This document shows, piece by piece, positions 7,528 to 16,480 of a DNA stretch of 64,000 bases (the stretch's first letter is position 1; each line of letters starts with the position of its first letter). Origin of the DNA: Limnochordia bacterium (lineage in GTDB: Bacteria > Bacillota > Limnochordia > DUMW01); NCBI GenBank assembly GCA_023230925.1, contig JALNWK010000010.1, positions 7,105-71,104 of the forward strand, given 5' to 3'. A model generated the notes under the pieces. That model ran no database searches. It saw only the letters and a list, made by a program, of their open reading frames with translations, and was not told the origin of the DNA. The translations under genes were made by a program, and so were the position numbers.

Positions 7528-9066
7528 GTGAGCTTCACATTACCAAAAAATGCAGGTGTAGTGGTATTAGGATTGAAAACGGGACTGATCATGCCTACTG
7601 ACGATATCGTGGAGATTGCCGTCGATGCGGTCAAAGATACCGTAGAGGACAAGGACATTGTCTGCGTTACTGAGTCGGTGGTTGCTCGTTCCCAAAACCG
7701 GTATGTCACTTGCGATGAGCTAGTGGAGGACTTAAGGGAGAAGATGCCGATTGAAGAGACGGGCACCCTTGCCATTATTAGCCCTATTGTGAGTCGGAAT
7801 CGGTTTGCCTTGATTTTAGAGGCTGTTGCCAGAGCAGTGAATAATGGTAGGGTTTTGGTGCAGCTAAGTGTCCCCTTCGACGAAGTTGGTAATCAAGTGA
7901 TGGATGAGGAATTTGCAAACAGCCGTCTTCGTCTAAAACGGGTGTTGGGTAGTCTTCAAGAGGTCCGGGGAAACACCCCCCAGATGAACGTTTTGATTCG
8001 GGAAATTATTGCTGCATTGAAGTTTCAGGAGATCGGATACACAGTGGTGGCGATTCGCAAGATCACTGGCAAGGGTGTGGCTGACATTACCCTTGAGTCT
8101 CCCGATGGGCGGCGGATGGTGGCGGAAGTCACATTCGAGGATCTGGCGGGTACAGCAGATAAAGCGATTGGCATCATGCAAGATACCGGTGCCGAAGCTG
8201 CGTTAGCTGTAGCAGTGGACCTACAGGCTAGGGAGATTGCCATTGTCGATTCCGAGGAGTTTCTAGCAGGCAAGGTCCAACCCCAGGTATATTCCTATGC
8301 CGATCGGCTAACTTTGTACAATGCGGATGATCTGATTACCCTGGAGGAAATCGGCGAAAGACTGTTTCCGCACCCGATTACTGGCATTGACTATGCCCGT
8401 ATGTATGCGGAGATTATTGAAAAAGAAGGCGCCAAGTGTGAGATAATCTATACCGAGAACCCCCTTACCGTATTCAACTTTGGGAACATTGATGGGATTA
8501 TCATTGGAGCAGTACACGAGCGGGAATCGCTTAAGAATCTGTTTCATTCCTTTGGCACCAAGACGCCAATGCTAACCTTACAGGATTTTGGCCCCAAGCC
8601 ATGGGGGGTTATCGGCTCTAATGTATCAGATTTGGAGAAGGGAATCCTAAAGTTACTTCCAGATAATGCCGACGACGTATGCGATGCCATTGTTAAGCGC
8701 GTTAAGGAAGTGACGGGTAAGCATATTGAGGTGTTGGTGTTTGGTGATGGTGCGTACAAGGATCCTGATACAGGCATCTACGAACTTGCGGATCCATATC
8801 CGGCCATTGGGTGCAGTGAAGGGCTTCGACATGCTTCCCTCCGTCAGGGTGCAAAACTAAAACTACTAGTTGAGACCATGTTTCGCGAGGGACATTCCCG
8901 AGAAGAGATCGCTGAGCTACTGAATAATACCGAGAGTTCCCAAAGCAGTCTAGGTACGACCCCAAGGCGGATCACTAGCATTATTGCGACTATTGCCGAT
9001 CTTGCAGCAGGCTCCGCAGATGCAGGTACTCCCATTGTGTTAGTAAAGAACTTTGGATTTAAGTAA
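7528..9066 (+). CDS. Coenzyme F420-0:L-glutamate ligase-like protein with inserted domain
   Basis: The 512-residue protein resembles the CofE/FbiB-type ligase fold. The N-terminus has KTGLIMPTDDI and DIVCVTESVVARSQ. The C-terminal half has EVLVFGDGAYKDP, ELADPYPA and the end TPIVLVKN. CofE enzymes add glutamate to F420-0 with GTP, but no other F420 genes are visible, and Firmicute members of this family are of uncertain role. About residues 155-245 look like an extra domain: helix, strand, GVADITLESPDGRRMVAEV, strand, helix. This fits a PD-(D/E)XK-like core with D186 and E200, but with Thr202 in place of the usual Lys. Start GTG at 7528, with AGGGAG 10 bases upstream. Confidence 0.72.
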   Translation: MSFTLPKNAGVVVLGLKTGLIMPTDDIVEIAVDAVKDTVEDKDIVCVTESVVARSQNRYVTCDELVEDLREKMPIEETGTLAIISPIVSRNRFALILEAVARAVNNGRVLVQLSVPFDEVGNQVMDEEFANSRLRLKRVLGSLQEVRGNTPQMNVLIREIIAALKFQEIGYTVVAIRKITGKGVADITLESPDGRRMVAEVTFEDLAGTADKAIGIMQDTGAEAALAVAVDLQAREIAIVDSEEFLAGKVQPQVYSYADRLTLYNADDLITLEEIGERLFPHPITGIDYARMYAEIIEKEGAKCEIIYTENPLTVFNFGNIDGIIIGAVHERESLKNLFHSFGTKTPMLTLQDFGPKPWGVIGSNVSDLEKGILKLLPDNADDVCDAIVKRVKEVTGKHIEVLVFGDGAYKDPDTGIYELADPYPAIGCSEGLRHASLRQGAKLKLLVETMFREGHSREEIAELLNNTESSQSSLGTTPRRITSIIATIADLAAGSADAGTPIVLVKNFGFK

Positions 9067-9094
9067 GAATCGTAGTATATAAAGACTTATCCGG

Positions 9095-9137
9095 AAGGCA
9101 ATTCAGATTCCCCTATGGGAGTATGAGTTGCCTTTTT
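9095..9137 (+). terminator. Terminator after the F420-ligase-like gene
   Basis: AAGGCAA (9095-9101) and TTGCCTT (9128-9134) enclose an inner CTCCC-type stem; a short T run follows. Confidence 0.7.
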
Positions 9138-9272
9138 AGATTTCAAGCTGTTAGTTGAAAACTACAGCAATAAGTCATGTCAGGCGAAATAGGTCCGAGA
9201 GTCTTGGTGGGCTTGTGATCTCCCCCGATGGGTACGTTACCTAGGTACTAATTGCTTGGGTAACGTGAACTG

Positions 9273-10901
9273 CTAGTCTTGTTCCCGGATAGCCTTGATT
9301 ACCGCAGGAACCACTTGTCTTTTCCGGGACATCACCTCTGGCAGGGTGAAGGAGGTGGCTCCGTGGGGCGCCTTAAAGGCTCTCTTTGCCAATGTAGGAT
9401 CTTTGGCTACCCACAGCATCTCAGTTGCCCGGTTGAGCACATTGGTGAGCATTAAAGCCACAAGTGCGTACCCGGCATCGTCCATCAGGTGCTTCATTGC
9501 TCTTAGTAAATCCTTTTTCAAAGCATCCACCGATTGGCCGTAGATCATGGTCTGGCCAATGCCTACTTTAGATTTCCCCACGGTAAACTCCTTAAAGTCT
9601 GATCTTAGAATCTCTTGGGGGTCGATCTGCTCAATATCTGAGGCAGCTTGAAGCAGCCTGTGGGCTAAGGAGTCTAGCTCAATCCCTGCGATTTGGGCCA
9701 AGTAGTGGGCCTCATGTTCATCTTGAGAGGTGGACGTGGGAGATCTAAAGGCTAGGGTATCCGATAAAATCGCCCCGCACATGAGTCCGGCCAATTGGGG
9801 TCTTAGCTGTATATGCTGCTCCCGAGACAATTGGCTAATAATGGTTGCGGTGGCTCCCCAAGGCCGGTTTACAAATAGAATGGGCTGATCTGTCTCCACG
9901 GCACTAATGCGGTGGTGATCGATTACCTCCAGAATCCTTGCCTGCTCTATTCCATCTATGGACTGGTTTTTCTCATTGTGATCTACAAGGATGAATTGTT
10001 TTGCCGATCGGTCGGCAAGATGATTACGTCCGATGACTCCGATGGGACGATTGTGCTCGTCCAAGACAGGGTATAGCTTGAAGGGGTGTTCCTTCATCTC
10101 ATCACTGACTTCCCGCAACAGATCATCGGTATTTACGGTCCTAATATTACTGCTGGTCATGACTTGATCCACCGGTACAGCCTGCCACAGTAGGCTGGTA
10201 CAACTGAAGGTGTCCAAGGGCACACGGAGTAGGGTTGTTCCTTGTTTAGCCGCAAGTTCCACTACCTGGGGAGCAACGTCTGCATCACCGGTGACAACAA
10301 GGACACCTACCCCCTGTTTGATAGCTGCCATCTGCAACCTAGTCCTATCTCCTATAAGAAAGAGGTTGTCTGCAGAAACTTGGGCTTGGGACGTATCACC
10401 AACCACCACGGAGCCTGCAAAATAGTCGGCTCCTTGCACAAGGATCTCCCCCATCAGTACTTCAGCAAGATTGGCAATGGGGCATGTGTAACGGGAATCG
10501 TCTATTGATGCTTTAAACTGGGCCTTGGCAATATCTCCGATGGTAACAACCCCTGCTAGAGTTTCCGCATCGTCAACGACGCATGCTGTTACTGCCCGCT
10601 CCTTCTGCATCTGTGTCCATACCTCAAGGAGAGTGGCGTCTTTGGGAAGGAGCATTGGTGGATCGAAGGAGGCATCCTTAACCTGAGGGTGGGCGTGGGG
10701 CAGAAACAGTGGTGGTGCAAAGCCAAACTCCTCCAATACGAAGGCGGTCTCCCTGTTGATCGGTCCAATCCTGGCGGGAACAGCAAGGTAACCTGGGGAT
10801 TGGGCGTTTTTTACCGTTGCATAGGCAATGCTAGAGACGATGGAATCACAATCGGGATTTCTATGTCCAATGACATACACCGTGGATTGACTAAGAGGCA
10901 T
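9273..10901 (-). CDS. ppaC: Manganese-dependent inorganic pyrophosphatase with CBS and DRTGG domains
   Basis: This family II pyrophosphatase hydrolyses PPi to phosphate. The N-terminal DHH domain begins VYVIGHRNPDCDS. A regulatory insert follows: a CBS motif (VTACVVDD...LAGVVTIGDIAK), a DRTGG domain and a second CBS motif (MKEHPFKLYPVLD...IGVIGRNHL). The DHH metal site then resumes with LVDHNE and IDHHRI, and the DHHA2 domain ends in SRKRQVVPAV, matching the SR-K-K-Q signature. CBS-DRTGG pyrophosphatases of clostridia bind adenine nucleotides or diadenosine polyphosphates. I start at the ATG at 10901; the ATG at 10913 overlaps the AGGA. Confidence 0.93.
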   Translation of the reverse strand: MPLSQSTVYVIGHRNPDCDSIVSSIAYATVKNAQSPGYLAVPARIGPINRETAFVLEEFGFAPPLFLPHAHPQVKDASFDPPMLLPKDATLLEVWTQMQKERAVTACVVDDAETLAGVVTIGDIAKAQFKASIDDSRYTCPIANLAEVLMGEILVQGADYFAGSVVVGDTSQAQVSADNLFLIGDRTRLQMAAIKQGVGVLVVTGDADVAPQVVELAAKQGTTLLRVPLDTFSCTSLLWQAVPVDQVMTSSNIRTVNTDDLLREVSDEMKEHPFKLYPVLDEHNRPIGVIGRNHLADRSAKQFILVDHNEKNQSIDGIEQARILEVIDHHRISAVETDQPILFVNRPWGATATIISQLSREQHIQLRPQLAGLMCGAILSDTLAFRSPTSTSQDEHEAHYLAQIAGIELDSLAHRLLQAASDIEQIDPQEILRSDFKEFTVGKSKVGIGQTMIYGQSVDALKKDLLRAMKHLMDDAGYALVALMLTNVLNRATEMLWVAKDPTLAKRAFKAPHGATSFTLPEVMSRKRQVVPAVIKAIREQD

Positions 10902-10995
10902 TTTTTGATTCATCCTGACCCATCCTTGTAGAGTAGTCCTTAAAGTCTATTCTACCCAATGGGGATGATTCTGTATAGGTTGCACTTATCGTGAA

Positions 10996-11024
10996 AAGGA
11001 AAAGGCCCCGGTTGATCCGGGGCC
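10996..11024 (-). terminator. Terminator of the porin-like gene
   Basis: On the minus strand GGCCCCGG-ATCAA-CCGGGGCC is followed by TTTTCCTTTTC. The stem is a perfect 8 bp, 15 bases past the stop at 11039. Confidence 0.9.
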
Positions 11025-11038
11025 CGGTAGGATCTAAA

Positions 11039-12661
11039 CTAAAATGCGATACTCTTCCAAGCTCTAAGGTTGAGACCTTGTGCAACGTCGTCCTTGTGCA
11101 GTAGGTCATCCTGGTTCCAAGGGGTACCGTTCTCAGCATCATACCAGTAGTAGGTGCCCTGGAAGTGAATGGAGTTTGGCGCGGTGTATTTTACTTTAGC
11201 TGCAAGCTTGGAATCCATGTTATCTTCGTTGAAGGCCAAGACGCTCCGCCCGGTAATATCCAAGTTCATGCCAAAAAGCTCCTGGGATGTGGTGGCTGTC
11301 AGCATAGACTTGTTGCCTGCAGGATTGTCCAGGTCCATCAACGTATACCCATCAAGGGCGATCGGTGCAAAGTTGTCAGGATCAACCACTGTATTTGCGG
11401 CAACCTTGACCTGCTTCTTGGTAATATCCTGTGCTTCATGGTTGTAATCTACCCATAGTTCTGGGGTAAGATTGATGTCCGCAAATCTGACATTCTTCAC
11501 CTTGACGTGGTTTTCAATAGCCTTGTTTCCAGGCTTGTACGCTACGGAAAGCTCAGGTTGGATGCTCTGGTCGCCAATTTCAATGGCCCGGGCTAGTTCC
11601 GTGATATACTCATCGGAAACATTAGCATTGGAGTTGAACTTGACCGTCTGTGCAATGCTGGTGTTGAAGAGCTCCGCACCGGCCCGAAGGGCAGTGGTGC
11701 TATCCCCGGCAAACCCGTAAACCTCATCGGCAAACCGCTGGTCATGACTGGCACTTAGGCTCACCGGTACATTCCTAAGATCAAGGGCGCTGTTAGCCGA
11801 TACACGAACACCGGTCTTATTATCCTTAAGCCACTTAATGGTGCTGTCGTTTAGCTTCTGGTAAGGAGCATTCCAGACGTAGTTGCCGTTCTCGTCACGG
11901 GGAACCTCACGATACCAGACCTCGACACTGGAGTTGCCTTTCTGTGAAGGAGTGATAATTCCCTTTACATCAGCGATGGCCTGTGTCCTATCATCGATAT
12001 CCCGGGCTAATTCCCCGGCAACCTGTAGGTTCTCGGTGATGAAGCTTCCGGCTACGTGCATAGAACGATCTTTGGTCTGGGCATCTTGATCCTTCTCCAC
12101 ATAGACTCCGGTTAGCTTTTGGCCGAGGAGGTCAGTTGTTACCTGCAGTCCCTTGGATTGACCTGCTTCGTTAAAGACGATAAACCCGTCGACGTCTAGT
12201 TCTGTCGGTCCAGCATTGATTCTGGAACCTTCGATCCGCAGACCAGGTTGATCGGCCCCAACGGTACCTACCCATTTGGAATATGCAATGTCTAGGGCAT
12301 TTCCAAAGTGGGTGGTTACCTCTGCCGAGCCCTTCCGGTAGGCACCTGGGATGACCAGTTTGGCTTTAGTTACTGCTGGTTTCCAGTTTAGTTGCCCATT
12401 TGACCCGGCAGGGAAGGGATAGGTGAGTTCATTGGCGTTGTTGATTTCAACAAATACGCCATTTTTTCCATTCTCAGCACCGGTGAAGTTCAGCTTCAGA
12501 GTGCTTGATGGAGTTAGTTGACCCTCTTGTGCATTTAGGTCTTTGGTGTAATCCAACGACATATCCAGCTTGCCATTGAAGTTTAGTGTTCCGGCGATTG
12601 CTGGTACAGCCAAAAGAGCCACCATTGCTGTTGCTAGTACTATTGAAACTAGCTTTTTCAT
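11039..12661 (-). CDS. Exported beta-rich protein, putative outer-membrane porin
   Basis: The 540-residue precursor starts with a clean signal peptide (MKKLVSIVLATAMVALLAVP, then AIA-G). The mature part opens TLNFNGKLDMSLDYT and consists of short alternating strands with aromatic girdles and loops, ending in ...NLRAWKSIAF with a terminal Phe. That pattern resembles OMP barrels recognised by BamA. No SLH domain is present, unlike OmpM porins of Negativicutes. The start at 12661 has a near-perfect AAGGAGGA, and a long in-frame extension to 13006 is non-coding leader. Alternatives are an S-layer or coat protein. Structure prediction would decide. Confidence 0.65.
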   Translation of the reverse strand: MKKLVSIVLATAMVALLAVPAIAGTLNFNGKLDMSLDYTKDLNAQEGQLTPSSTLKLNFTGAENGKNGVFVEINNANELTYPFPAGSNGQLNWKPAVTKAKLVIPGAYRKGSAEVTTHFGNALDIAYSKWVGTVGADQPGLRIEGSRINAGPTELDVDGFIVFNEAGQSKGLQVTTDLLGQKLTGVYVEKDQDAQTKDRSMHVAGSFITENLQVAGELARDIDDRTQAIADVKGIITPSQKGNSSVEVWYREVPRDENGNYVWNAPYQKLNDSTIKWLKDNKTGVRVSANSALDLRNVPVSLSASHDQRFADEVYGFAGDSTTALRAGAELFNTSIAQTVKFNSNANVSDEYITELARAIEIGDQSIQPELSVAYKPGNKAIENHVKVKNVRFADINLTPELWVDYNHEAQDITKKQVKVAANTVVDPDNFAPIALDGYTLMDLDNPAGNKSMLTATTSQELFGMNLDITGRSVLAFNEDNMDSKLAAKVKYTAPNSIHFQGTYYWYDAENGTPWNQDDLLHKDDVAQGLNLRAWKSIAF

Positions 12662-12788
12662 GACTTGAGTCCTCCTTGGTAGAAATGGTCTTCTGTATCT
12701 TCTCCCGCGGAAGGTGGCTTGAGCTGTCTTGTTGAAGTGTCCAGGTTTCCTTCCCCAAGGCCCAAGGCTCCTTCTAGGTGAAGACAAC

Positions 12789-12806
12789 CCATGGGTATTT
12801 ACCCAT
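12789..12806. repeat. Inverted repeat in the porin-gene leader
   Basis: CATGGGTA-TT-TACCCATG is a perfect 8-bp inverted repeat, about 130 bases upstream of the porin-like start, between two divergent genes. It could be an operator or an RNA hairpin in the long 5' leader. Confidence 0.5.
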
Positions 12807-12924
12807 GTGCGATCATGATTCGAGATAATTACAGAAAATCCTCTAGAATTGTGAATAGTGATTTTTGCCAATGCACTAAAGTCTCTATCTACCCCCCTGG
12901 ATCTTGCAGGAAGGAGGAGCACCT

Positions 12925-13038
12925 GTGGAGAATGTAAAAGATCGAAGGAATGTTTCGAATTTGACAGGATTTCCTCGATCACCTGAGAATTTGGAGAGTA
13001 TTCCATGTTACGTGACCTGCGGATTAGCCGAAAACTAG
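12925..13038 (+). CDS. Small 37-codon ORF overlapping the amidase start
   Basis: A GTG at 12925 has a strong ribosome binding site (AAGGAGGAG, 12911-12919) at ideal spacing and opens a 37-residue frame ending at TAG 13036-13038. It overlaps the first 34 bases of the amidase gene in another frame. The peptide is polar with no membrane segment and no recognised family. It may be a leader that couples translation to the amidase, whose own ribosome binding site (GGAGAG) is weaker. It could also be a chance frame. Confidence 0.35.
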   Translation: MENVKDRRNVSNLTGFPRSPENLESIPCYVTCGLAEN

Positions 13039-14957
13039 CCTTGAGTTTTGTCGTCCTTTTGTTTCTGATGGTATGTCCTGCGTCTGCTCAAAATACCATT
13101 GAGTTGATCGGGGTTACCAGTGGCGAGGCTGACGGTGTCTGCTATGTCGAACTGACTATGACCCAGTCTGCAGAATATAATGCTTTTATGCTTACTGCAC
13201 CGGAACGTTTAGTTGTAGATTTGGAGGACGTGGTGGTTCCCGATGCACCAAAGCAAGTGATGGTAGAAAACGGGATCGTCAAAGGAGCTCGAGTTGGTCA
13301 GTATACCACGGAAAAGGCTCGGGTAGTGATTGATCTAGATTGTTTGGTGGGCTATACCGTACAAAGCAGGAGTGAAGGCGACAACCAGATCCTAAGGATT
13401 ACTTTTAGTGATAGTGAAGGGTTTGTGCAGAATGTCACCGGGGCCTTGTTTGACCGAGAATCGTCCAATGCCCGGGTAGCCGTTGCTACAACGGGTCAAG
13501 TATCTACGCGCATCAGTAGTCTAAAGGATCCCCTCCGTTTGGTAATCGACCTTGAGCCGGCGGTTTTAGTCACTCCTTTCCAGCAGCTGGAAATTGGGGA
13601 TGAGGCGGTACGGGGGCTGCGGTTAAGCCAATACACCCAGGATGTGGTGAGGATTGTCTTGGATTTGGCATATCCCCTTGCCGCGGTGGCTAGGGAATGG
13701 GATGCCGCAACAGGGATCCTCCCTATTGATCTTTACTACCGGCTAGCATCCCTGGATATGAGTGTGAACGAGCATGGTGTCGAAGTCATTGCCAGCTGCA
13801 GTGGACCAATGGAGCCAAGTAGTCACCTGCTCAAAGAACCGGCGAGGTTCTTTGTGGACGTGCCAGGGACTGTCCCCATGCCAGGCTTGGAAAGTAGCTT
13901 TAATCCCTGCCCTCCGATTACCGGCGTTCGGATTGCCGAACACTTGCCGGGGCAGACGAGGTTAGTGTTTGACCTGGACTACCCGATACTGCCCGCGGTG
14001 ACAAGGCCTGATGCATCTACCCTTAGTATGGTTTTCCCCACGCGGCCTGTTGCGGGTAAAACCGTCACAATTGATCCTGGACATGGGGGGTATGCACCTG
14101 GGGCCATTGGTCCTTCGGGAGCGTACGAAAAAGATGTGGTACTGGCCATATCTCAGATACTAGAGCAGATGCTAACAACCAGCGGTGCTAACGTTATCCT
14201 TACCCGGGCAAGCGACATCAACCCAACCTGGGCAGCCCGTATACAATCTGCCCAGCAGGATCAAACCGATTTGTTTATCAGTATCCATGCCAATGGCGCC
14301 ATCCGTCAACAGGCCGAAGGGACTGAAACCTTCTACCAAACCGGACGGGATGATGGCAGAAAGCTAGCTATGGCCGTGCATAGTGAACTGGTTAAAACCA
14401 TTAACCGGATAGATCGGGGAGTAAAGGCCCGGGGAGACTTACTCGTATTAAGGCAGGCGGAGGTTCCTGCCATTTTGGTCGAAGTTGCTTTTATTACCCA
14501 TCCTGAAGAGGAGAAACTACTTAAGGATCCTGACTTTCAAAAACAGGCTGCCCTTGGAATCTTTCTGGGTATAAATCAGTACTTTGGAGGACAGCGGGGG
14601 ATCACCTATGATCATACATGGCTGCCGGAGTTGGAGCCAATGCAGAAAGAAGAGACCTCGCAGATCTTGGACGTCAAGTTAGAGGCGAAGGGACCAAGCA
14701 GTCAGTGGTTACGGGATGAACTATTGGTTCTGCCAGAGGTGGAGTTGCTCTGGCGAGCCAGTAAGCTTCCGCCAAAACAGCTGGAGCGGAACTTCTTTAT
14801 CTTAGGACCACTGGGAATTCCCGCGGTGGGGCTGCACCCTGAAAGCAATGTAGCTGAAGCAGGAAGTTCTGGCCTTGCAGGAACTAGGATAGCCAAAACA
14901 GCGGAAAGAGGACAGACTGCCTTTGAACGAGACTATTTATTGTACATGATTGACTAG
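13005..14957 (+). CDS. N-acetylmuramoyl-L-alanine amidase with three AMIN domains
   Basis: This exported zinc amidase cleaves the bond between MurNAc and L-alanine in peptidoglycan. The order is a signal peptide (1-29), three AMIN-type repeats (about 33-135, 145-240, 250-345; recurring RLVVDLE / RIVLDL / RFFVDVP strands), then an Amidase_3 catalytic domain (350-527). Catalytic and zinc residues visible are H360 in IDPGHGG, E375 in AYEKD, H428 in SIHAN and E493 in LVEVAF. A 120-residue tail of unknown type follows. AMIN domains target septal peptidoglycan in diderms and occur in some Firmicutes. The GerM gene follows after 14 bases. Confidence 0.93.
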   Translation: MLRDLRISRKLALSFVVLLFLMVCPASAQNTIELIGVTSGEADGVCYVELTMTQSAEYNAFMLTAPERLVVDLEDVVVPDAPKQVMVENGIVKGARVGQYTTEKARVVIDLDCLVGYTVQSRSEGDNQILRITFSDSEGFVQNVTGALFDRESSNARVAVATTGQVSTRISSLKDPLRLVIDLEPAVLVTPFQQLEIGDEAVRGLRLSQYTQDVVRIVLDLAYPLAAVAREWDAATGILPIDLYYRLASLDMSVNEHGVEVIASCSGPMEPSSHLLKEPARFFVDVPGTVPMPGLESSFNPCPPITGVRIAEHLPGQTRLVFDLDYPILPAVTRPDASTLSMVFPTRPVAGKTVTIDPGHGGYAPGAIGPSGAYEKDVVLAISQILEQMLTTSGANVILTRASDINPTWAARIQSAQQDQTDLFISIHANGAIRQQAEGTETFYQTGRDDGRKLAMAVHSELVKTINRIDRGVKARGDLLVLRQAEVPAILVEVAFITHPEEEKLLKDPDFQKQAALGIFLGINQYFGGQRGITYDHTWLPELEPMQKEETSQILDVKLEAKGPSSQWLRDELLVLPEVELLWRASKLPPKQLERNFFILGPLGIPAVGLHPESNVAEAGSSGLAGTRIAKTAERGQTAFERDYLLYMID

Positions 14958-14971
14958 GAGGCGCCGTATCG

Positions 14972-15487
14972 ATGAAACGGTTTATCATACTTGCTGTGGG
15001 CACACTTTGTATTATCTTGGCTATCTGGGGTATCTTTAGACTGGTGGGGCCCAAGGAGATAAATATCGTGTTGTACTTTGCATCTCTTGATGGTCAGCAT
15101 CTTGTTCCGGTGGAGACAAAGGTACCTGCAGTGGATTTGGGGCAAATTGTTGCTCTTCTTCTGGCAGGACCACAAGAGGCAGACGTTTCAGCGACTTTTC
15201 CCCAGGGGCTCAGTCAGCCTAAGGTTACCTTGCATGATGGTCTAGTTTATGTAGATTTCCAGGGAGACTTACTCGTCGGTGGCCTTGGTGGTACCTCCGG
15301 AGAAACACTGGCTGTATACTCTTTGGTAAATACGCTGACACAGTTTGCTGAGGTGGAAGCCGTGCAGATACTAATTGAAGGCCAGCCGGTTGATTCCCTC
15401 TTTGGCCATCTGGATACAAGTGGACCCTTCGTTGCCGATCCGAGTCTTGTGGTGGGGTATGATTCCACCAAAAACAGGATAGACTAG
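14972..15487 (+). CDS. GerM-domain (GerMN) membrane protein
   Basis: The 171-residue protein has an N-terminal membrane anchor (IILAVGTLCIILAIWGIF) without a lipobox cysteine, followed by one GerMN domain. Features are VLYFASLDGQHLVPVE near residue 35, ALLLAGP, the FPQGL loop, VYVDFQGDLL, LAVYSLVNTLTQF and VQILIEGQPVDSLFGHLD. GerM of Bacillus has two such domains and acts in sporulation and germination; a single-domain form here is likely a cell-envelope factor. Neighbours murI, rph and rdgB match the gerM locus of Bacillus. Ribosome binding site AGGAGG precedes the ATG. Confidence 0.85.
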   Translation: MKRFIILAVGTLCIILAIWGIFRLVGPKEINIVLYFASLDGQHLVPVETKVPAVDLGQIVALLLAGPQEADVSATFPQGLSQPKVTLHDGLVYVDFQGDLLVGGLGGTSGETLAVYSLVNTLTQFAEVEAVQILIEGQPVDSLFGHLDTSGPFVADPSLVVGYDSTKNRID

Positions 15488-15577
15488 CGGAAAGTCCCAC
15501 AGGAATACACAGTTGCCTTTAGGGTGCATCCTTCCCGAAAAAGGTATTACAATGGACTTCGATTGGAAATTGTGCTA

Positions 15578-15609
15578 CGGTAGACTCCGTGGGGTCTACC
15601 GGGTTTTTT
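15578..15609 (+). terminator. Terminator after the GerM gene
   Basis: CGGTAGAC and GTCTACCG form an 8-bp stem with an 8-base loop, followed by GGTTTTTT. Confidence 0.85.
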
Positions 15610-15670
15610 GGTAACCTCCGATGGAGCAGGGAATACTATAATTGTGGGTCTTAGGTGCAGGGGTGGGTTC

Positions 15671-16474
15671 ATGGCAAACCGAATTGGTGTGTATGATTCT
15701 GGATTAGGCGGACTGACGGTAGTCAGTAAACTTCGAGAGTATTTACCAGATTGCTCAATTACCTATTTCGCAGATACGGCACGGCTTCCCTATGGGGACA
15801 AAACCCCAGAGGAGATTAATGTATATGCTTGGCAGATCATCTCGTTTTTGCAGTCACAACAGGCAGATTTGATTGTGGTGGCATGCAATACATCATCAGC
15901 CCTAGCCTTGGACAACATGAGAAGGATATTTCAGATACCCTTAGTTGGTGTGATCTCCTTTGGAGTAAGAGCAGCGGTTCGGGTCAGTAAATCAGGCAAG
16001 ATTGGTTTAATTGCCACCACCGCAACGGTTAACAGTAAAGCCTATGAGCGTGAGGCGGCAGACCAGAGCGATAGTGTAATTTACAGTCAGCCTTGTCCTT
16101 TGCTGGTTCCCCTAGTGGAAGCCGGACGTACGGGAACCAAGGAAAGCCTCGATGCCCTAAAGGCTTATGTTACACCATTGGTCTCTCAAAGAATTGATAC
16201 TCTCATCTTAGGGTGTACCCATTATCCATTTCTTGTGCCTGAACTAGAGAGTTTTCTCCCGAAGGGCATTCAGATTATTGATCCGGCAGAGGAGACAGCC
16301 TTAGAGGTACAAAGACAGATTGGTGACTGTCCGGGACCTAGAGTTGATTATTACTTTTGTAGTGGTAATCCTGAGGAGTTTAGAAATAGAGCAAAGGGTC
16401 TAGGGTATGAGCTCGAAGTAGTTAAGGCTGTTGATATGGACCAGTTGTATCCAAGATCATCTTTTGAAGGGTGA
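15671..16474 (+). CDS. murI: Glutamate racemase
   Basis: MurI makes D-glutamate for peptidoglycan. The 267-residue protein has the N-terminal signature IGVYDSGLGGLTV, the first catalytic cysteine in VVACNTSSA and the second in LGCTHYPFL. FADTARLPYGDKT supplies substrate contacts. I start at the ATG at 15671, preceded by AGGGGTG; an earlier in-frame start at 15608 falls in the terminator. A TATAAT at 15637-15642 could be its -10 box, but I see no good -35. murD follows 6 bases after the stop, supplying the enzyme that uses D-glutamate. Confidence 0.95.
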   Translation: MANRIGVYDSGLGGLTVVSKLREYLPDCSITYFADTARLPYGDKTPEEINVYAWQIISFLQSQQADLIVVACNTSSALALDNMRRIFQIPLVGVISFGVRAAVRVSKSGKIGLIATTATVNSKAYEREAADQSDSVIYSQPCPLLVPLVEAGRTGTKESLDALKAYVTPLVSQRIDTLILGCTHYPFLVPELESFLPKGIQIIDPAEETALEVQRQIGDCPGPRVDYYFCSGNPEEFRNRAKGLGYELEVVKAVDMDQLYPRSSFEG

Positions 16475-16480
16475 TTACTT

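Noticed and set aside
12662..13006. N-terminal extension of the porin-like protein to 13006
   Set aside because: A clean signal peptide and AAGGAGGA mark the start at 12661; the extension is arginine-rich non-coding leader that overlaps the divergent gene.
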